A stretch of DNA of 64,000 nucleotides from Streptomyces sp. NBC_00457 (GCF_036014015.1 NZ_CP107905.1:3596001-3660000), one strand, 5' to 3'. Shown: positions 30,045 to 39,937, counted from the first letter of the stretch. Notes: generated by a model not told the origin, from the sequence alone. Program-made: numbers and translations.

Positions 30045-31052
30045 TCAGCGGGAGCCCTTCGGGTCCAGCGCGTCACGCACGCCGTCGCCGAAGAGGTTGA
30101 AGGCGAGGACAGTGATGAAGATCGCCACGCCGGGGACCACCATGTACATGGGGTCCGACTCGTAGTAGTCGATCGCGCTCGAAAGCATCTGCCCCCAGGA
30201 CGCCGTGGGCGGCTTGACGCCCACGCCCAGGAAGCTGAGTGCCGCCTCGGTGAGGATGTTGGTGGGGATCATCATCGTCGTGTACACGACGATCGGTGCG
30301 ACGAGGTTGGGCAGCAGCTCCTTGAACAGGATGTACAGCCGCCCGGCGCCCAGGGAACGGGCGGCTTCCACGTACTCGCGCTCGCGCAGCGACAGCGTCT
30401 GGCCGCGCACCACGCGCCCGATGTACGGCCATCCGAAGAAGCCGATGACCAGGATCATCACGAACACACGCACGCTGGACCCGGTCAGGCCCAGCATCTC
30501 GTTCGGCATGACGGAGACCAGCGCGATGATGAAGAGCAGCTGCGGGAAGGCCAGCAGACCGTCCATCACCCGGCTGATGACCGAGTCGACCCAGCCGCCG
30601 AAGAAGCCGGCGAGGATGCCGAGGACGGTGCCCAGGATGACGGCGACGACGGCCGACAGGAAGCCGACCAGCAGCGAGATCCGGGCGCCGTAGAGGATCC
30701 GGGCGAGGATGTCGCGGCCGTTGACCGGCTCGACGCCCAGCAGGTGGTCGCCGCTGATGCCGCCCAGCGAGCCCGTGGGGGTGCCGAACAGCGGGTCGAT
30801 CAGCTCCTCGTGATACTCGTTCGGATCCTGCCCGAGCAGGCTGGTGATGACCGGCGCGAGCAGGGCGACCACCACGAGGAGGAGCACCACGGCGCCGCCC
30901 GTCAGAGCGAGCTTGTCCCGCTTCAGGCGCTCCCAGGCGATCCGGCCCAGGGAGCGACCCTGTACGGCCTTCGCGCCGGTGCCTGCGACCGCCGCTTCCT
31001 CGGCCGCGCTCGGGGCCGCCTCGGCGGTCGGCTCGTGCAATGGTGCCGTCAT
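30045..31052 (-). CDS. oligopeptide ABC transporter permease (OppC type)
   Basis: A 335-residue permease from the ATG at 31052, with GAGGGG upstream; longer frames lack a ribosome site. An Ala/Glu-rich leader precedes IAWERLKRDKLALTGGAVVLLLVVVALLAPV, and the OppC-type EAA loop is REREYVEAARSLGAGRLYILFKELLPN. The C-terminus FGDGVRDALDPKGSR is typical of the family. Being first in the operon, before the binding protein, is unusual. Confidence 0.94.
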   Translation of the reverse strand: MTAPLHEPTAEAAPSAAEEAAVAGTGAKAVQGRSLGRIAWERLKRDKLALTGGAVVLLLVVVALLAPVITSLLGQDPNEYHEELIDPLFGTPTGSLGGISGDHLLGVEPVNGRDILARILYGARISLLVGFLSAVVAVILGTVLGILAGFFGGWVDSVISRVMDGLLAFPQLLFIIALVSVMPNEMLGLTGSSVRVFVMILVIGFFGWPYIGRVVRGQTLSLREREYVEAARSLGAGRLYILFKELLPNLVAPIVVYTTMMIPTNILTEAALSFLGVGVKPPTASWGQMLSSAIDYYESDPMYMVVPGVAIFITVLAFNLFGDGVRDALDPKGSR

Positions 31053-31368
31053 CTGGCAGGGACCCCTCTCAACCGGTGGTAACCGGCCCGCACTTGCCGC
31101 TGTGGCGGCGTGATCAGTCCGTCGTACTGGGGTTTCGAACACCCCTGGTGGGGGAGTCTTCAACGCTTTGGCGACGAGTTGCCAGACTTGGCGGTGAAAG
31201 GATGCGTAACCGTGATGCGGCGTCCGGGGTTCCGCTATCCGGACAGCGGGTAACGGGGGCCGGACGAGAACAAGTTGGACATCCAGCGCAGTTCAGGTCT
31301 TTCCGCCACGGTCTACGCGCGAAGAAGGACTCCGCCCCTCTGGCGGAGGGTGGCCACGCGCCATGTGT
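31053..31368. other. intergenic region upstream of the peptide transporter operon
   Basis: About 316 bases without a supportable gene. It should hold the operon promoter. AT-richer patches lie at 31125-31175, with CACCCCTGGTGGGGGAG forming a short dyad near 31140. The end next to the SseB gene contains that gene's terminator (31330-31348). No confident -35/-10 pair is claimed. Confidence 0.5.
31330..31348 (-). terminator. terminator after the first SseB gene
   Basis: CTCCGCC and GGCGGAG form a 7-bp stem with a 5-base loop, 21 bases past the stop codon of the leftward SseB-domain gene. Confidence 0.5.
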
Positions 31369-32160
31369 TCAGTATCCGCCGTGGACCGGTGGATAGCCGT
31401 ACCCGGCCGCCGGCGCCTGAGCCGGGGCTCCGTGGGCCTCACGGTCGTAGAAGGGGCGGGCCTGGGCCCGCATCCACATCGCGACCGGGTCGTACTCGTC
31501 GGACATGGCGACCGTCGACACCGGCAGGCCGTCCGGGACCGCGCCGATGGACTGCTGCATCATCGCCCGCACCGAGTCCACGGCGGCCGGGCTGGTGTCG
31601 TACACATCGAGGCCGATGGCGAGGTACGGCGCCCCGAGCGCCGGCTGCACCCAGGCGCGGCGCAGGGAGCGGACGGCCGGGGTGCGGTGGGCGTTCTGCG
31701 CGAGCTGGGCGTAGAACTGCGGGATCTCGATGCCGGGCTCCGACAGCCGCAGCGGCCCTGCGGGCTGCCGCTCCAGGCCGGTGGCGATGCGGCGCAGGTC
31801 GAGCCAGGGGATGCCGACGCCGCCGCCGGGCGCGTGCGGGTTCAGCCAGAGGCCGTAGTGGTCGGGGTAGAGGGTGCGGGCGACGTCCACTCCGTCGACG
31901 ACTTCGTAGGAGCGGTTCCAGCCGCTGGCCGAGAGTTCCTGGGCGGAGGTGACACAGGGGGCGTAGCCGTGGCCGTCGACCTCCATGTTTCCGTACTGCG
32001 CGTCCGGTGAGCCTGCCTGGCCGTGCCAGAGGAGCATCCAGACCTGGCCGGCGGAGGGGGTCGCGAGGGCGCGCAGCAGTGCCTCGTAGGCGTCGTAGCG
32101 CCCGGGCGTCACCTGGCGCAGCATGTGCTCGACCTGGCCGGTCGCGATGCTGGCGCTCAC
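31369..32160 (-). CDS. SseB-family protein (with C-terminal SseB domain)
   Basis: A 263-residue protein starting at GTG 32160, which has AAGGGGCGG upstream. It belongs to the SseB group, named for E. coli SseB, whose overproduction changes serine sensitivity; the biochemistry is not known. Seen are VEHMLRQVTPGRYDAYEALLRALA, YGLWLNPHAPGGGVGIPW and, at the end, VAMWMRAQARPFYDRE followed by a Pro/Ala/Gly/Tyr-rich tail. The second SseB protein next door ends with the related VAEWMRNRARPFYQR, so the two are paralogues. Confidence 0.82.
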   Translation of the reverse strand: MSASIATGQVEHMLRQVTPGRYDAYEALLRALATPSAGQVWMLLWHGQAGSPDAQYGNMEVDGHGYAPCVTSAQELSASGWNRSYEVVDGVDVARTLYPDHYGLWLNPHAPGGGVGIPWLDLRRIATGLERQPAGPLRLSEPGIEIPQFYAQLAQNAHRTPAVRSLRRAWVQPALGAPYLAIGLDVYDTSPAAVDSVRAMMQQSIGAVPDGLPVSTVAMSDEYDPVAMWMRAQARPFYDREAHGAPAQAPAAGYGYPPVHGGY

Positions 32161-32257
32161 CTTGTACCGCCCCTTCACTGAGGTTGCCCGGATTATGGAA
32201 CCAGCTTAAGCGCCCAAGAGCTCGGGGCTTGTTGCACGTGGGCGAGTGCGGGTCGTC

Positions 32258-32288
32258 TGTGGTTGATCGCGCAGTTCCCCGCGCTCCT
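32258..32288. repeat. dispersed intergenic repeat, copy 2 (partial)
   Basis: TGTGGTTGATCGCGCAGTTC followed by CCCGCGCTCCT matches the core seen at 8758-8799 and 56681-56725, but the second hairpin arm is missing. It lies between the two SseB genes. Confidence 0.65.
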
Positions 32289-32301
32289 CAGGTACGTGCA
32301 G

Positions 32302-33084
32302 TCATCGTTGGTAGAAGGGGCGGGCCCTGTTGCGCATCCATTCGGCCACCGGGTCTTGTGTTACGTCCAAGAGGACCAGGTTTACCGGCCACTTCACGGG
32401 GACCCTTGCCAGGGCTCGGCCCAGCGCGTCCAGGGGGAGGGCCCTGATGTCGCCCTCCCACTGGTTGAGTTCGACGCCTACGAACATGACCGGGTCGGCC
32501 GTTTCGATCGCCGCGAGGCAGCGGCGGGCCGTGGTCACCACGCCGGTCTGGTCGAACTCGGTGGCTGCCGCGGAGAGGAAGTCCACGGGGTCGTCCTGCC
32601 AGTCCGGTTCGTAGAGCTTGACCCGGCCGCCGGTGGTGAGGCCGTCCAGGGGGGTGCGGCCCACGCGGCAGAGTTCGGCGACGGCGGGGGGCGGGAGGGG
32701 GATGCCGACCACGCCGTCGGGGTTGACGGCGATGCCGACCTGCGGGGGCAGGCCGCGGGCGAACTCCACCGCGGGGGCGATCGTGTACGACATGTGGGAG
32801 CCGACGACCTGGCGGAACTGTTCCTCGGAGCTGAAGACGGGGACGTAGGCCTGGCCGCCGAGTTCGAGGGTGGGCAGGTCGAGCGGGACGCTGTCCGGGC
32901 CGCCGCCGTTGGGGAGCGGGACCCAGATGAAGCTGCGTCCGAGGACTTCGATGATCCGCCCGCCGGCCCCCGGGACGTTGAGGGAGGCGGAGAGCACCTC
33001 CTCCAACTCGTTGCCGGGCCAGCCCCCGTGCGGGTGGGGGTGTGCCTGTGCCGGGAAGTCCGGGAAGTCCCCTGGGAAGTCCAT
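32302..33084 (-). CDS. SseB-family protein, second copy
   Basis: A 260-residue SseB N-terminal-domain protein. A His/Pro-rich leader (DFPAQAHPHPHGGWPGN) precedes NELEEVLSASLNVPGAG, FIWVPLPNG, YVPVFSSEEQFRQVV and GIAVNPDGVVGIPLPPPAV. The C-terminal DPVAEWMRNRARPFYQR echoes the neighbouring SseB protein. Both are on the strand opposite to, and about 1.2 kb from, the glycine/serine operon. The start at 33084 is the first ATG of a clear coding frame. Confidence 0.82.
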   Translation of the reverse strand: MDFPGDFPDFPAQAHPHPHGGWPGNELEEVLSASLNVPGAGGRIIEVLGRSFIWVPLPNGGGPDSVPLDLPTLELGGQAYVPVFSSEEQFRQVVGSHMSYTIAPAVEFARGLPPQVGIAVNPDGVVGIPLPPPAVAELCRVGRTPLDGLTTGGRVKLYEPDWQDDPVDFLSAAATEFDQTGVVTTARRCLAAIETADPVMFVGVELNQWEGDIRALPLDALGRALARVPVKWPVNLVLLDVTQDPVAEWMRNRARPFYQR

Positions 33085-33163
33085 CTGCTGTCAACCGCCT
33101 GCCGAGATCACTGCTGTGACTCAAAGGCTAGCGGGTGGAATACCGGGTTCAGCCCGTGAGGCC

Positions 33164-33868
33164 TCAGCCCGTGAAGCCGATTCTGCGCAGCACGTCCGCC
33201 GCGTCGCGGTCGAGCAGGACCGCCGAGCCGCAGCCGTCGGGCAGGTCGCCGCGCTCCACGGCGCGGATCAGCCGGGCGGCCGCCGTGCGGTGGCGCAGGA
33301 AGGCGTAGCGGGAGACGCCGCGGCCGCGTTCGCGCTGGCCCTCCAGGGCGGTGCCGGGGGCGACGTCGAGGAGCAGCAGGTGCAGGGTGCCGCCGCGGCG
33401 GCGGGCCTCGCGGGACAGCCAGCGGCGCACCCAGGACTGCGTACCGCAGTCGTGGACGACGACTCCGGTGCCGGTGCGCAGGGCGCGGCGCAGTCCGGTG
33501 TAGTGCGCGAGGCGGACCAGGGGGCGGTAGACCGCGTACGGCAGGAAGCGGGGCGCGCGAGTGTCCCAGCGGTCGCGGGTGTCCTGGGAGTCGATCCGGG
33601 GGCCCTTGACCGTGCGCGCCATCAGCGTGGACTTTCCGCTTCCGGGCAGGCCGGTGATCACGACGAGGTCCTTGGGGCCGAAGAGCAGTGCGTGCGGGCT
33701 GCGGCCTCCACGGTCGCGCAGATCCCGGACGACGGGCGCCCGGTGCGCGCCGCAGGCCTCCCTGGCCGGAGCGGTGTGCTGCTCGGGCAGCGCGACGGCC
33801 GAGCTGGTGGCGTACGCCGTGATCCTGTTCACCGTGATCGTCCTCCCCATGGGGTCGGGAGTTCCCAT
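33164..33868 (-). CDS. P-loop ATPase/kinase-like protein
   Basis: A 234-residue protein with one clear motif, Walker A VVITGLPGSGKSTLMART near residues 69-86. Next come DSQDTRDRWDTR, GVVVHDCGTQSWVRRWLSREA and LHLLLLDVAPGTALEGQRERGRG, the layout of small AAA_33/zeta-like kinases that phosphorylate small molecules. No second domain is seen. Function unknown. It is divergent from the gcv operon, with the riboswitch leader between. Confidence 0.8.
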   Translation of the reverse strand: MGTPDPMGRTITVNRITAYATSSAVALPEQHTAPAREACGAHRAPVVRDLRDRGGRSPHALLFGPKDLVVITGLPGSGKSTLMARTVKGPRIDSQDTRDRWDTRAPRFLPYAVYRPLVRLAHYTGLRRALRTGTGVVVHDCGTQSWVRRWLSREARRRGGTLHLLLLDVAPGTALEGQRERGRGVSRYAFLRHRTAAARLIRAVERGDLPDGCGSAVLLDRDAADVLRRIGFTG

Positions 33869-34067
33869 CCCCGTCGAGTGTAAAGAGAAGGTAATACGCG
33901 GCCCTCCCGTTTACGTCCGCTTCCCGCAACAAGCCTGCTACAGGCCACTGTGCCCGACTGTGAATCCTGAGCGACCCCTGTGGACGGCTACCTTCATAGG
34001 TCCCCCTGCCGCGGTCGGCCGATGCGTGCAATGATGTGCCCGCCAAACTGCATACCGGCCGCTTGAA

Positions 34068-34270
34068 TCCGCGCGGGAGAGTTCCCAGCACCGCTGTCGC
34101 TGGGGCGCCGAAGGAGCAAGTCCCTCCCTTGAATCTCTCAGGCCCCGTTACCGCGCGGGCGAGGCACATCTGAAAAGCGGGCCGCTGCCGCAGTGGCTCC
34201 ACCCAAGGTGCAAACCGTGATCTTCACCGGTCACGGCGAACCTCTCAGGTTCCGATGACAGATGGGGAGG
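34068..34270 (+). promoter_or_regulatory. glycine riboswitch (tandem aptamer) before gcvT
   Basis: The leader shows the glycine-aptamer consensus: CGGGAGAGTTC, then GGGGCGCCGAAGGAGCAA, then TTGAATCTCTCAGGC and CGAGGCACATCTGAAAAGCG. A second aptamer-like unit follows, with CCACCCAAGGTGCAAACC, CGGCGAACCTCTCAGG and GATGACAGATGGGGA. From what I recall of Streptomyces griseus, glycine riboswitches there raise gcv expression when glycine is high. The leader ends about 40 bases before the gcvT start. The promoter should lie in 33900-34060, which is AT-richer. Confidence 0.9.
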
Positions 34271-34308
34271 AACTTTCCTCGCCTGTCATGCCTTTGGGAG
34301 CAGATCCG

Positions 34309-35427
34309 ATGAGCAGTACGCCTCTCCGTCACACCGCGCTCGATGCCCTGCATCGTTCGCTGGGCGCGACGATGACCGACTTCGCCGGCTGGGACATGCC
34401 CCTGCGCTATGGCTCCGAGCGCGAGGAGCACCTCGCCGTACGCACCCGGGCCGGGCTCTTCGACCTCTCGCACATGGGCGAGATCACGGTGACCGGCCCC
34501 CAGGCCGCCGCCCTGCTGGACTACGCCCTCGTCGGCAACATCAGCGCCGTCAAGCCCGGCCGCGCCCGCTACACCATGATCTGCCGCGAGGACGGCGGCA
34601 TCCTCGACGACCTGATCGTCTACCGGCTGGCCGAGACCGAGTACCTGGTCGTGGCGAATGCCGGCAACGCGCAGATTGTCCTGGATGGGCTGGTGGCGCG
34701 CTCCGAGGGGTACGACGCCGAGGTGCGCGACGATCGCGACGCCTACGCCCTCATCGCCGTCCAGGGCCCCGAGTCCCCCGGCATCCTCGCCTCCCTCACC
34801 GACGCCGACCTCGACGGCCTGAAGTACTACGCCGGCCTGCCCGGCACCGTCGCCGGCGTCCCCGCTCTCATCGCCCGCACCGGCTACACCGGCGAGGACG
34901 GCTTCGAGCTGTTCGTGAAGCCGGAGCACGCGGTCGAGCTGTGGCAGGCCCTGACCAAGGCGGGCGAGAGCGCGGGCCTGGTCCCGTGCGGCCTCTCCTG
35001 CCGGGACACCCTGCGCCTGGAGGCGGGCATGCCGCTGTACGGGCATGAGCTGTCGACCGCGCTGACGCCCTTCGACGCCGGGCTCGGCCGGGTGGTGAAG
35101 TTCGAGAAGGAGGGCGATTTCGTGGGGCGCGCGGCGCTGACCGAGGCCGCCGCCCGGGCCCAGTCGAACCCGCCGCGCGTCCTCGTCGGGCTCGTCGCCG
35201 AGGGCCGCCGGGTGCCGCGCGCCGGGTACGCCGTCGTCGCGGGCGGCGAGGTGATCGGCGAGGTCACCTCCGGCGCCCCCTCGCCCACGCTGGGCAAGCC
35301 GATCGCGATGGCCTATGTCGACGCCGCGCACGCGGCGCCCGGTACGGCCGGGGTCGGTGTGGACATCCGCGGCAGCCATGAGCCGTACGAGGTCGTGGCG
35401 CTGCCGTTCTACAAGCGCCAGAAGTAG
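34309..35427 (+). CDS. gcvT: glycine cleavage system aminomethyltransferase (T protein)
   Basis: A 372-residue T protein that moves the aminomethyl carbon from lipoyl-H to tetrahydrofolate, releasing ammonia. Motifs: FAGWDMPLRYGSEREEHLAVR, LFDLSHMGEITVTGP, CREDGGILDDLIVYRL, GYTGEDGFELF and LRLEAGMPLYGHEL. The ATG at 34309 follows GGGAG; an upstream in-frame ATG at 34255 falls inside the riboswitch and is rejected. First gene of gcvT-gcvH-glyA-sdaA. The P protein gene is not in this window. Confidence 0.97.
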   Translation: MSSTPLRHTALDALHRSLGATMTDFAGWDMPLRYGSEREEHLAVRTRAGLFDLSHMGEITVTGPQAAALLDYALVGNISAVKPGRARYTMICREDGGILDDLIVYRLAETEYLVVANAGNAQIVLDGLVARSEGYDAEVRDDRDAYALIAVQGPESPGILASLTDADLDGLKYYAGLPGTVAGVPALIARTGYTGEDGFELFVKPEHAVELWQALTKAGESAGLVPCGLSCRDTLRLEAGMPLYGHELSTALTPFDAGLGRVVKFEKEGDFVGRAALTEAAARAQSNPPRVLVGLVAEGRRVPRAGYAVVAGGEVIGEVTSGAPSPTLGKPIAMAYVDAAHAAPGTAGVGVDIRGSHEPYEVVALPFYKRQK

Positions 35428-35525
35428 ACACTGGGCCGTGATGCCGGGCACATCCTCCCTGCTCACAACCGTCTTCCGTAGTCCCCCATTCACCAGCACT
35501 CCCCGCGTACAGGAGAATTCAGGAC

Positions 35526-35903
35526 ATGAGCAACCCCCAGCAGCTGCGCTACAGCAAGGAGCACGAGTGGCTGTCGGCCGCCGAGGACGGCGTCGCGACA
35601 GTCGGCATCACGGAGCACGCGGCCAACGCGCTCGGCGATGTCGTCTTCGTCGACCTCCCCACGGTCGGTGACGCCGTGACCGCGGGCGAGACCTGCGGCG
35701 AGTTGGAGTCGACCAAGTCGGTCAGCGACCTGTACTCCCCGGTCAGCGGCGAGATCACCGAGGTCAACGAGGACGTGGTCAACGACCCGTCGCTGGTGAA
35801 CTCCGCCCCCTTCGAAGGCGGTTGGCTCTTCAAGGTACGAGTCGCCGAGGAGCCGTCCGACCTGCTCTCCGCCAACGAGTACACCGCCTTTTCCGCCGGC
35901 TGA
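35526..35903 (+). CDS. gcvH: glycine cleavage system H protein
   Basis: A 125-residue lipoyl carrier. The lipoylated lysine is in [20 protein letters not shown], and the N-terminus [19 protein letters not shown] is standard. AGGAG lies 12 bases before the ATG. It sits 98 bases after gcvT and 14 bases before glyA. Confidence 0.98.
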   Translation: MSNPQQLRYSKEHEWLSAAEDGVATVGITEHAANALGDVVFVDLPTVGDAVTAGETCGELESTKSVSDLYSPVSGEITEVNEDVVNDPSLVNSAPFEGGWLFKVRVAEEPSDLLSANEYTAFSAG

Positions 35904-35917
35904 GGAGTCGTACAAGC

Positions 35918-37195
35918 ATGTCTGTCCTCAACACCCCCCTGCACGAGCTGGACCCGGACGTCGCCGCCGCCGTCGACGCCGAGCTGGACCGCCAGCAGTC
36001 CACGCTCGAGATGATCGCCTCGGAGAACTTCGCGCCGGTCGCGGTCATGGAGGCGCAGGGCTCGGTCCTGACCAACAAGTACGCCGAGGGCTACCCGGGC
36101 CGCCGCTACTACGGCGGTTGCGAGCACGTCGACGTGGTCGAGCAGATCGCGATCGACCGGGTCAAGGAGCTGTTCGGCGCCGAACACGCCAACGTGCAGC
36201 CCCACTCGGGCGCCCAGGCCAACGCGGCGGCGATGTTCGCGCTGCTCAAGCCCGGTGACACGATCATGGGCCTGAACCTCGCGCACGGCGGGCACCTGAC
36301 CCACGGCATGAAGATCAACTTCTCCGGCAAGCTGTACGACGTGGTCGCCTACCACGTGGACGACTCCGGTGTCGTCGACATGGCCGAGGTCGAGCGGCTG
36401 GCCAAGGAGTCCAAGCCGAAGCTGATCGTGGCGGGCTGGTCGGCCTACCCGCGGCAGCTGGACTTCGCCGCGTTCCGACGGATCGCGGACGAGGTCGGCG
36501 CGTACCTGATGGTCGACATGGCGCACTTCGCCGGTCTGGTGGCGGCCGGGCTGCACCCGAACCCCGTCCCGCACGCGCACGTGGTCACCACGACCACCCA
36601 CAAGACGCTGGGCGGCCCGCGCGGCGGCGTGATCCTTTCCACCGCCGAGCTCGCGAAGAAGATCAACTCGGCGGTGTTCCCCGGCCAGCAGGGCGGGCCT
36701 CTGGAGCATGTGATCGCCGCCAAGGCGGTCGCCTTCAAGGTCGCCGCATCGGAGGACTTCAAGGAACGGCAGCGCCGTACCCTGGAGGGTGCCCGCATCC
36801 TCGCCGAGCGCCTGGTGCGGGAGGACGTGAAGGCGGAGGGCGTCGACGTGCTCTCCGGCGGCACGGACGTACACCTGGTCCTGGTCGACCTGCGCAACTC
36901 CGCGCTGGACGGCCGGCAGGCCGAGGACCGACTCCACGAGGTCGGTATCACGGTCAACCGCAACGCCATCCCGAACGACCCGCGTCCGCCGATGGTGACC
37001 TCGGGCCTCCGCATCGGCACCCCCGCCCTCGCCACCCGCGGCTTCACCACCGAGGACTTCGCCGAGGTCGCGGACGTCATCGCCGAGGCGCTCAAGGCGC
37101 CATCTCCCTTCGGGGAGGCCGACATCGAAACGCTCAAGGCCAGGGTCACCGCGCTCGCGGACAAGCACCCGCTGTATCCCGGCCTGAACAAGTAA
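35918..37195 (+). CDS. glyA: serine hydroxymethyltransferase
   Basis: A 425-residue PLP enzyme that interconverts serine and glycine using the methylene-THF made by the cleavage system. Seen are [48 protein letters not shown], the PLP lysine in [14 protein letters not shown], and a conserved C-terminus. GAGGAG precedes the ATG at 35918. Its place behind gcvTH means glycine sensed by the riboswitch is both cleaved and turned into serine. Confidence 0.97.
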   Translation: MSVLNTPLHELDPDVAAAVDAELDRQQSTLEMIASENFAPVAVMEAQGSVLTNKYAEGYPGRRYYGGCEHVDVVEQIAIDRVKELFGAEHANVQPHSGAQANAAAMFALLKPGDTIMGLNLAHGGHLTHGMKINFSGKLYDVVAYHVDDSGVVDMAEVERLAKESKPKLIVAGWSAYPRQLDFAAFRRIADEVGAYLMVDMAHFAGLVAAGLHPNPVPHAHVVTTTTHKTLGGPRGGVILSTAELAKKINSAVFPGQQGGPLEHVIAAKAVAFKVAASEDFKERQRRTLEGARILAERLVREDVKAEGVDVLSGGTDVHLVLVDLRNSALDGRQAEDRLHEVGITVNRNAIPNDPRPPMVTSGLRIGTPALATRGFTTEDFAEVADVIAEALKAPSPFGEADIETLKARVTALADKHPLYPGLNK

Positions 37196-37203
37196 GTCCC
37201 CCT

Positions 37204-37268
37204 GGTGGGGCACCCGGCACCCGGCACTCGTCATCCGGCGATCAGGGCGGGTGGCCGGGTGTCCCACC
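37204..37268 (+). promoter_or_regulatory. long inverted repeat between glyA and sdaA
   Basis: GGTGGGGCACCCGGC (37204-37218) pairs with GCCGGGTGTCCCACC (37254-37268) at 14 of 15 positions across a 35-base GC-rich loop. It lies after the glyA stop and 22 bases before sdaA. It may be a partial terminator or an mRNA processing element that sets the sdaA level within the operon. Confidence 0.55.
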
Positions 37269-37290
37269 ACCCCCGCTGTGAGGAGTCCCC

Positions 37291-38673
37291 GTGGCCATCT
37301 CGGTCTTCGACCTGTTCTCGATCGGCATCGGCCCGTCCAGCTCCCACACCGTGGGCCCGATGCGCGCGGCCCGTATGTTCGCCCTGCGTCTGCGGAACGA
37401 AGGAGTCCTGGACTCCACCGAGTCCGTACGGGCCGAGCTGTACGGCTCCCTGGGCGCGACCGGACACGGCCATGGCACGCCCAAGGCGGTCCTGCTCGGA
37501 CTGGAGGGCGCGTCACCGCGCACGGTGGACGTCGAGACCGCCGACCAGCGAGTGGAGGACATCAAGGCGGCGGGCCGGCTCCGGCTGCTCGACGAGCGGG
37601 AGATCGCCTTCACTTTCGACAAGGACCTGGTCCTGCACCGCCGTAAGGCACTCCCCTACCACGCGAACGGCATGACGCTCTGGGCGCACGACGCCTCCGG
37701 CGCCGAACTCCTCTCCAAGACCTACTACTCCGTGGGCGGCGGCTTCGTCGTCGACGAGGACGCGATCGGCGCCGACCGCATCAAACTCGACGACACGGTC
37801 CTGAAGTACCCCTTCCGCACGGGCGACGAGTTGCTGCGCCTCACGCAGGAGACCGGCCTGTCGATCTCCGCACTGATGCTGGAGAACGAGCGGGCCTGGC
37901 GGACCGAGGAGGAGATCCGCGCGGGCCTGCTGGAGATCTGGCAGGCGATGCGGGAGTGCGTGACCCGCGGCATGTCCCGCGAGGGCATCCTGCCGGGCGG
38001 CCTGAAAGTACGGCGGCGAGCCGCCAACACGGCCCGAAAGCTGCGCTCGGAGGGCGACCCCAAGGCCCTGGCCATGGAGTGGATCACGCTCTACGCGATG
38101 GCCGTGAACGAGGAGAACGCGGCCGGCGGCAGGGTCGTGACGGCCCCCACGAACGGCGCGGCCGGCATCATCCCGGCGGTCCTGCACTACTACATCAACT
38201 TCGTGCCCGGCGCCGCTTCCGAAGGAGGCAAGGAAGACGACATCGTCCGCTTCCTGCTGGCCGCCGGCGCCATCGGCATGCTCTTCAAGGAGAACGCCTC
38301 CATCTCCGGCGCCGAGGTCGGCTGCCAGGGCGAGGTCGGCTCCGCCTGCTCCATGGCGGCGGGCGCCCTCGCCGAAGTCCTCGGCGGCAGCCCCGAACAG
38401 GTCGAGAACGCCGCCGAGATCGGCATGGAACACAACCTCGGCCTCACCTGCGACCCCGTCGGCGGCCTCGTCCAGATCCCCTGCATCGAACGCAACGGCA
38501 TGGCCGCCGTGAAGGCCGTCACCGCCGCCCGCATGGCCATGCGCGGCGACGGCTCCCACAAGGTCTCCCTCGACAAGGTCATCAAGACGATGAAGGAGAC
38601 GGGCGCCGACATGAGCGTGAAGTACAAGGAGACGGCTCGGGGCGGGCTCGCTGTGAACATCATCGAGTGCTGA
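37291..38673 (+). CDS. sdaA: L-serine ammonia-lyase, iron-sulfur type
   Basis: A 460-residue single-chain serine deaminase making pyruvate and ammonia. The N-terminal regulatory part starts [24 protein letters not shown]; the catalytic part has cysteines for a 4Fe-4S cluster in [15 protein letters not shown] and [20 protein letters not shown] precedes the GTG start. It completes a route from glycine to serine to pyruvate within a glycine-riboswitch operon. The last 14 bases overlap the convergent MFS gene. Confidence 0.96.
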   Translation: MAISVFDLFSIGIGPSSSHTVGPMRAARMFALRLRNEGVLDSTESVRAELYGSLGATGHGHGTPKAVLLGLEGASPRTVDVETADQRVEDIKAAGRLRLLDEREIAFTFDKDLVLHRRKALPYHANGMTLWAHDASGAELLSKTYYSVGGGFVVDEDAIGADRIKLDDTVLKYPFRTGDELLRLTQETGLSISALMLENERAWRTEEEIRAGLLEIWQAMRECVTRGMSREGILPGGLKVRRRAANTARKLRSEGDPKALAMEWITLYAMAVNEENAAGGRVVTAPTNGAAGIIPAVLHYYINFVPGAASEGGKEDDIVRFLLAAGAIGMLFKENASISGAEVGCQGEVGSACSMAAGALAEVLGGSPEQVENAAEIGMEHNLGLTCDPVGGLVQIPCIERNGMAAVKAVTAARMAMRGDGSHKVSLDKVIKTMKETGADMSVKYKETARGGLAVNIIEC

Positions 38674-39937
38674 GAGAACAGGCCGCTGCGACGGCCGCGG
38701 CCTTGCGCCGGGCGGGCAGGAACAGACCTGCCGCAACGACGGCCGAGGTCAGGCCGAGCAGGCCGACGGCGGCGGCCAGGGTGCCGAGGGCGGACTCGGC
38801 CGCGATCAGTACCAGCGGGCAGATGAACTGGCCGATGAAGAAGGACGCGGTCCACAGGCCGGTGCCGCGGCCTCGGTCGGCGAAGTCCAGCTTGGACATG
38901 GCGATGGTGAGCAGGGAGGGCAGCAGGAGACCGGTGCCCAGGCAGTTGAGTACGGCGCCGACGATCAGCAGCGGCGCGCTGTCCGCGAGCCACATCACCG
39001 CGAACCCGGCAGCGCACAGGGCGAAGACGAGCGGCAACCGGCGCCCCGGGGCCCCGCGCAGCTTGGCGAAGGTGATCGCACCGGCCACGGTGGCGGCGCT
39101 CGCGATGGCCGTTGCCAGCCCGATCACGCTGGTCGCCGTCACGCCGAGGTCGTCCAGCAGATAGGACATCTCCACCGGGACGGTGTAGAAGACGACGGCC
39201 CCGAACACGGTGAGTCCGCAGATCCCGGCCAGCCGCCGGAAGGGGAAGGGGCGCTTCGGGACGACCGCGCCCTCCCCGTCCTCGGCGGCAGCACCCGTGG
39301 CCACCGCGGTCGGCTTCGGCAGCCCGATGGCCATGAGCGGAGCGATGAGCAGGCTGACGGCATAGATCCAGAACGGGGTCCGCCAGCCGGCCGCCCCGGC
39401 GGCACCGCCGATGACGAAGAACGCGGTCGCGGAGGCGGAGGCACACATCGTCTGGAGGGCGAGGTAGCGGTCCCGTACCCGACCGCTGTAGTAGTCGCCG
39501 ATCAGCGTGGTGCAGCAGGTCATGATGGCGGCTTCGGCGACACCTACCAGGGCGCGGCTGGCCACGATGGCGCCCAGCGACTCCAGCCACAGCGGGGCGG
39601 TGCCGAAGATCGCGTACAGCACGGTCGCGGCGATCAGCAGGCGCTTGCGGCCGAGCCGGTCGACGATGACGCCCGCGAAGGGTGCCAGCAGGCCCAGCGC
39701 CAGGGCCGGGACGGTGAGGGCCATCGGGACCAGGACGCCCGCGCCGGGCACGTCGGCGAAGTGGTCCTGCATCTTGGGCAGCACGGGGGCGATCAGAACG
39801 GCCCCGAGGATCGGCAGACAGCTGCCGGCCATGAGGAGGGAGACGCGCAGCCGGTGCGCGGCACCGGACGCCGGAAGTGTCACACCGGACGGCGGCACTG
39901 GTTCCGCGTAGGCGGGCGGAGGCATGGAAGCGGGCAT
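38660..39937 (-). CDS. MFS transporter
   Basis: A 425-residue major facilitator with about 12 helices. The loop 2-3 motif is [13 protein letters not shown], and helix 4-5 is [24 protein letters not shown]. The start at ATG 39937 has GGAG 7 bases upstream; a longer frame begins at 39985. It lies beside the LysR gene and the aromatic operon, so uptake of the aromatic substrate or export of an intermediate is a reasonable guess. Confidence 0.9.
   Translation of the reverse strand: MPASMPPPAYAEPVPPSGVTLPASGAAHRLRVSLLMAGSCLPILGAVLIAPVLPKMQDHFADVPGAGVLVPMALTVPALALGLLAPFAGVIVDRLGRKRLLIAATVLYAIFGTAPLWLESLGAIVASRALVGVAEAAIMTCCTTLIGDYYSGRVRDRYLALQTMCASASATAFFVIGGAAGAAGWRTPFWIYAVSLLIAPLMAIGLPKPTAVATGAAAEDGEGAVVPKRPFPFRRLAGICGLTVFGAVVFYTVPVEMSYLLDDLGVTATSVIGLATAIASAATVAGAITFAKLRGAPGRRLPLVFALCAAGFAVMWLADSAPLLIVGAVLNCLGTGLLLPSLLTIAMSKLDFADRGRGTGLWTASFFIGQFICPLVLIAAESALGTLAAAVGLLGLTSAVVAAGLFLPARRKAAAVAAACSLSTR

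Noticed and set aside
34255..34308. Upstream in-frame ATG for gcvT
   Set aside because: It lies inside the conserved riboswitch aptamer, and the ATG at 34309 has its own GGGAG and the standard T-protein N-terminus.
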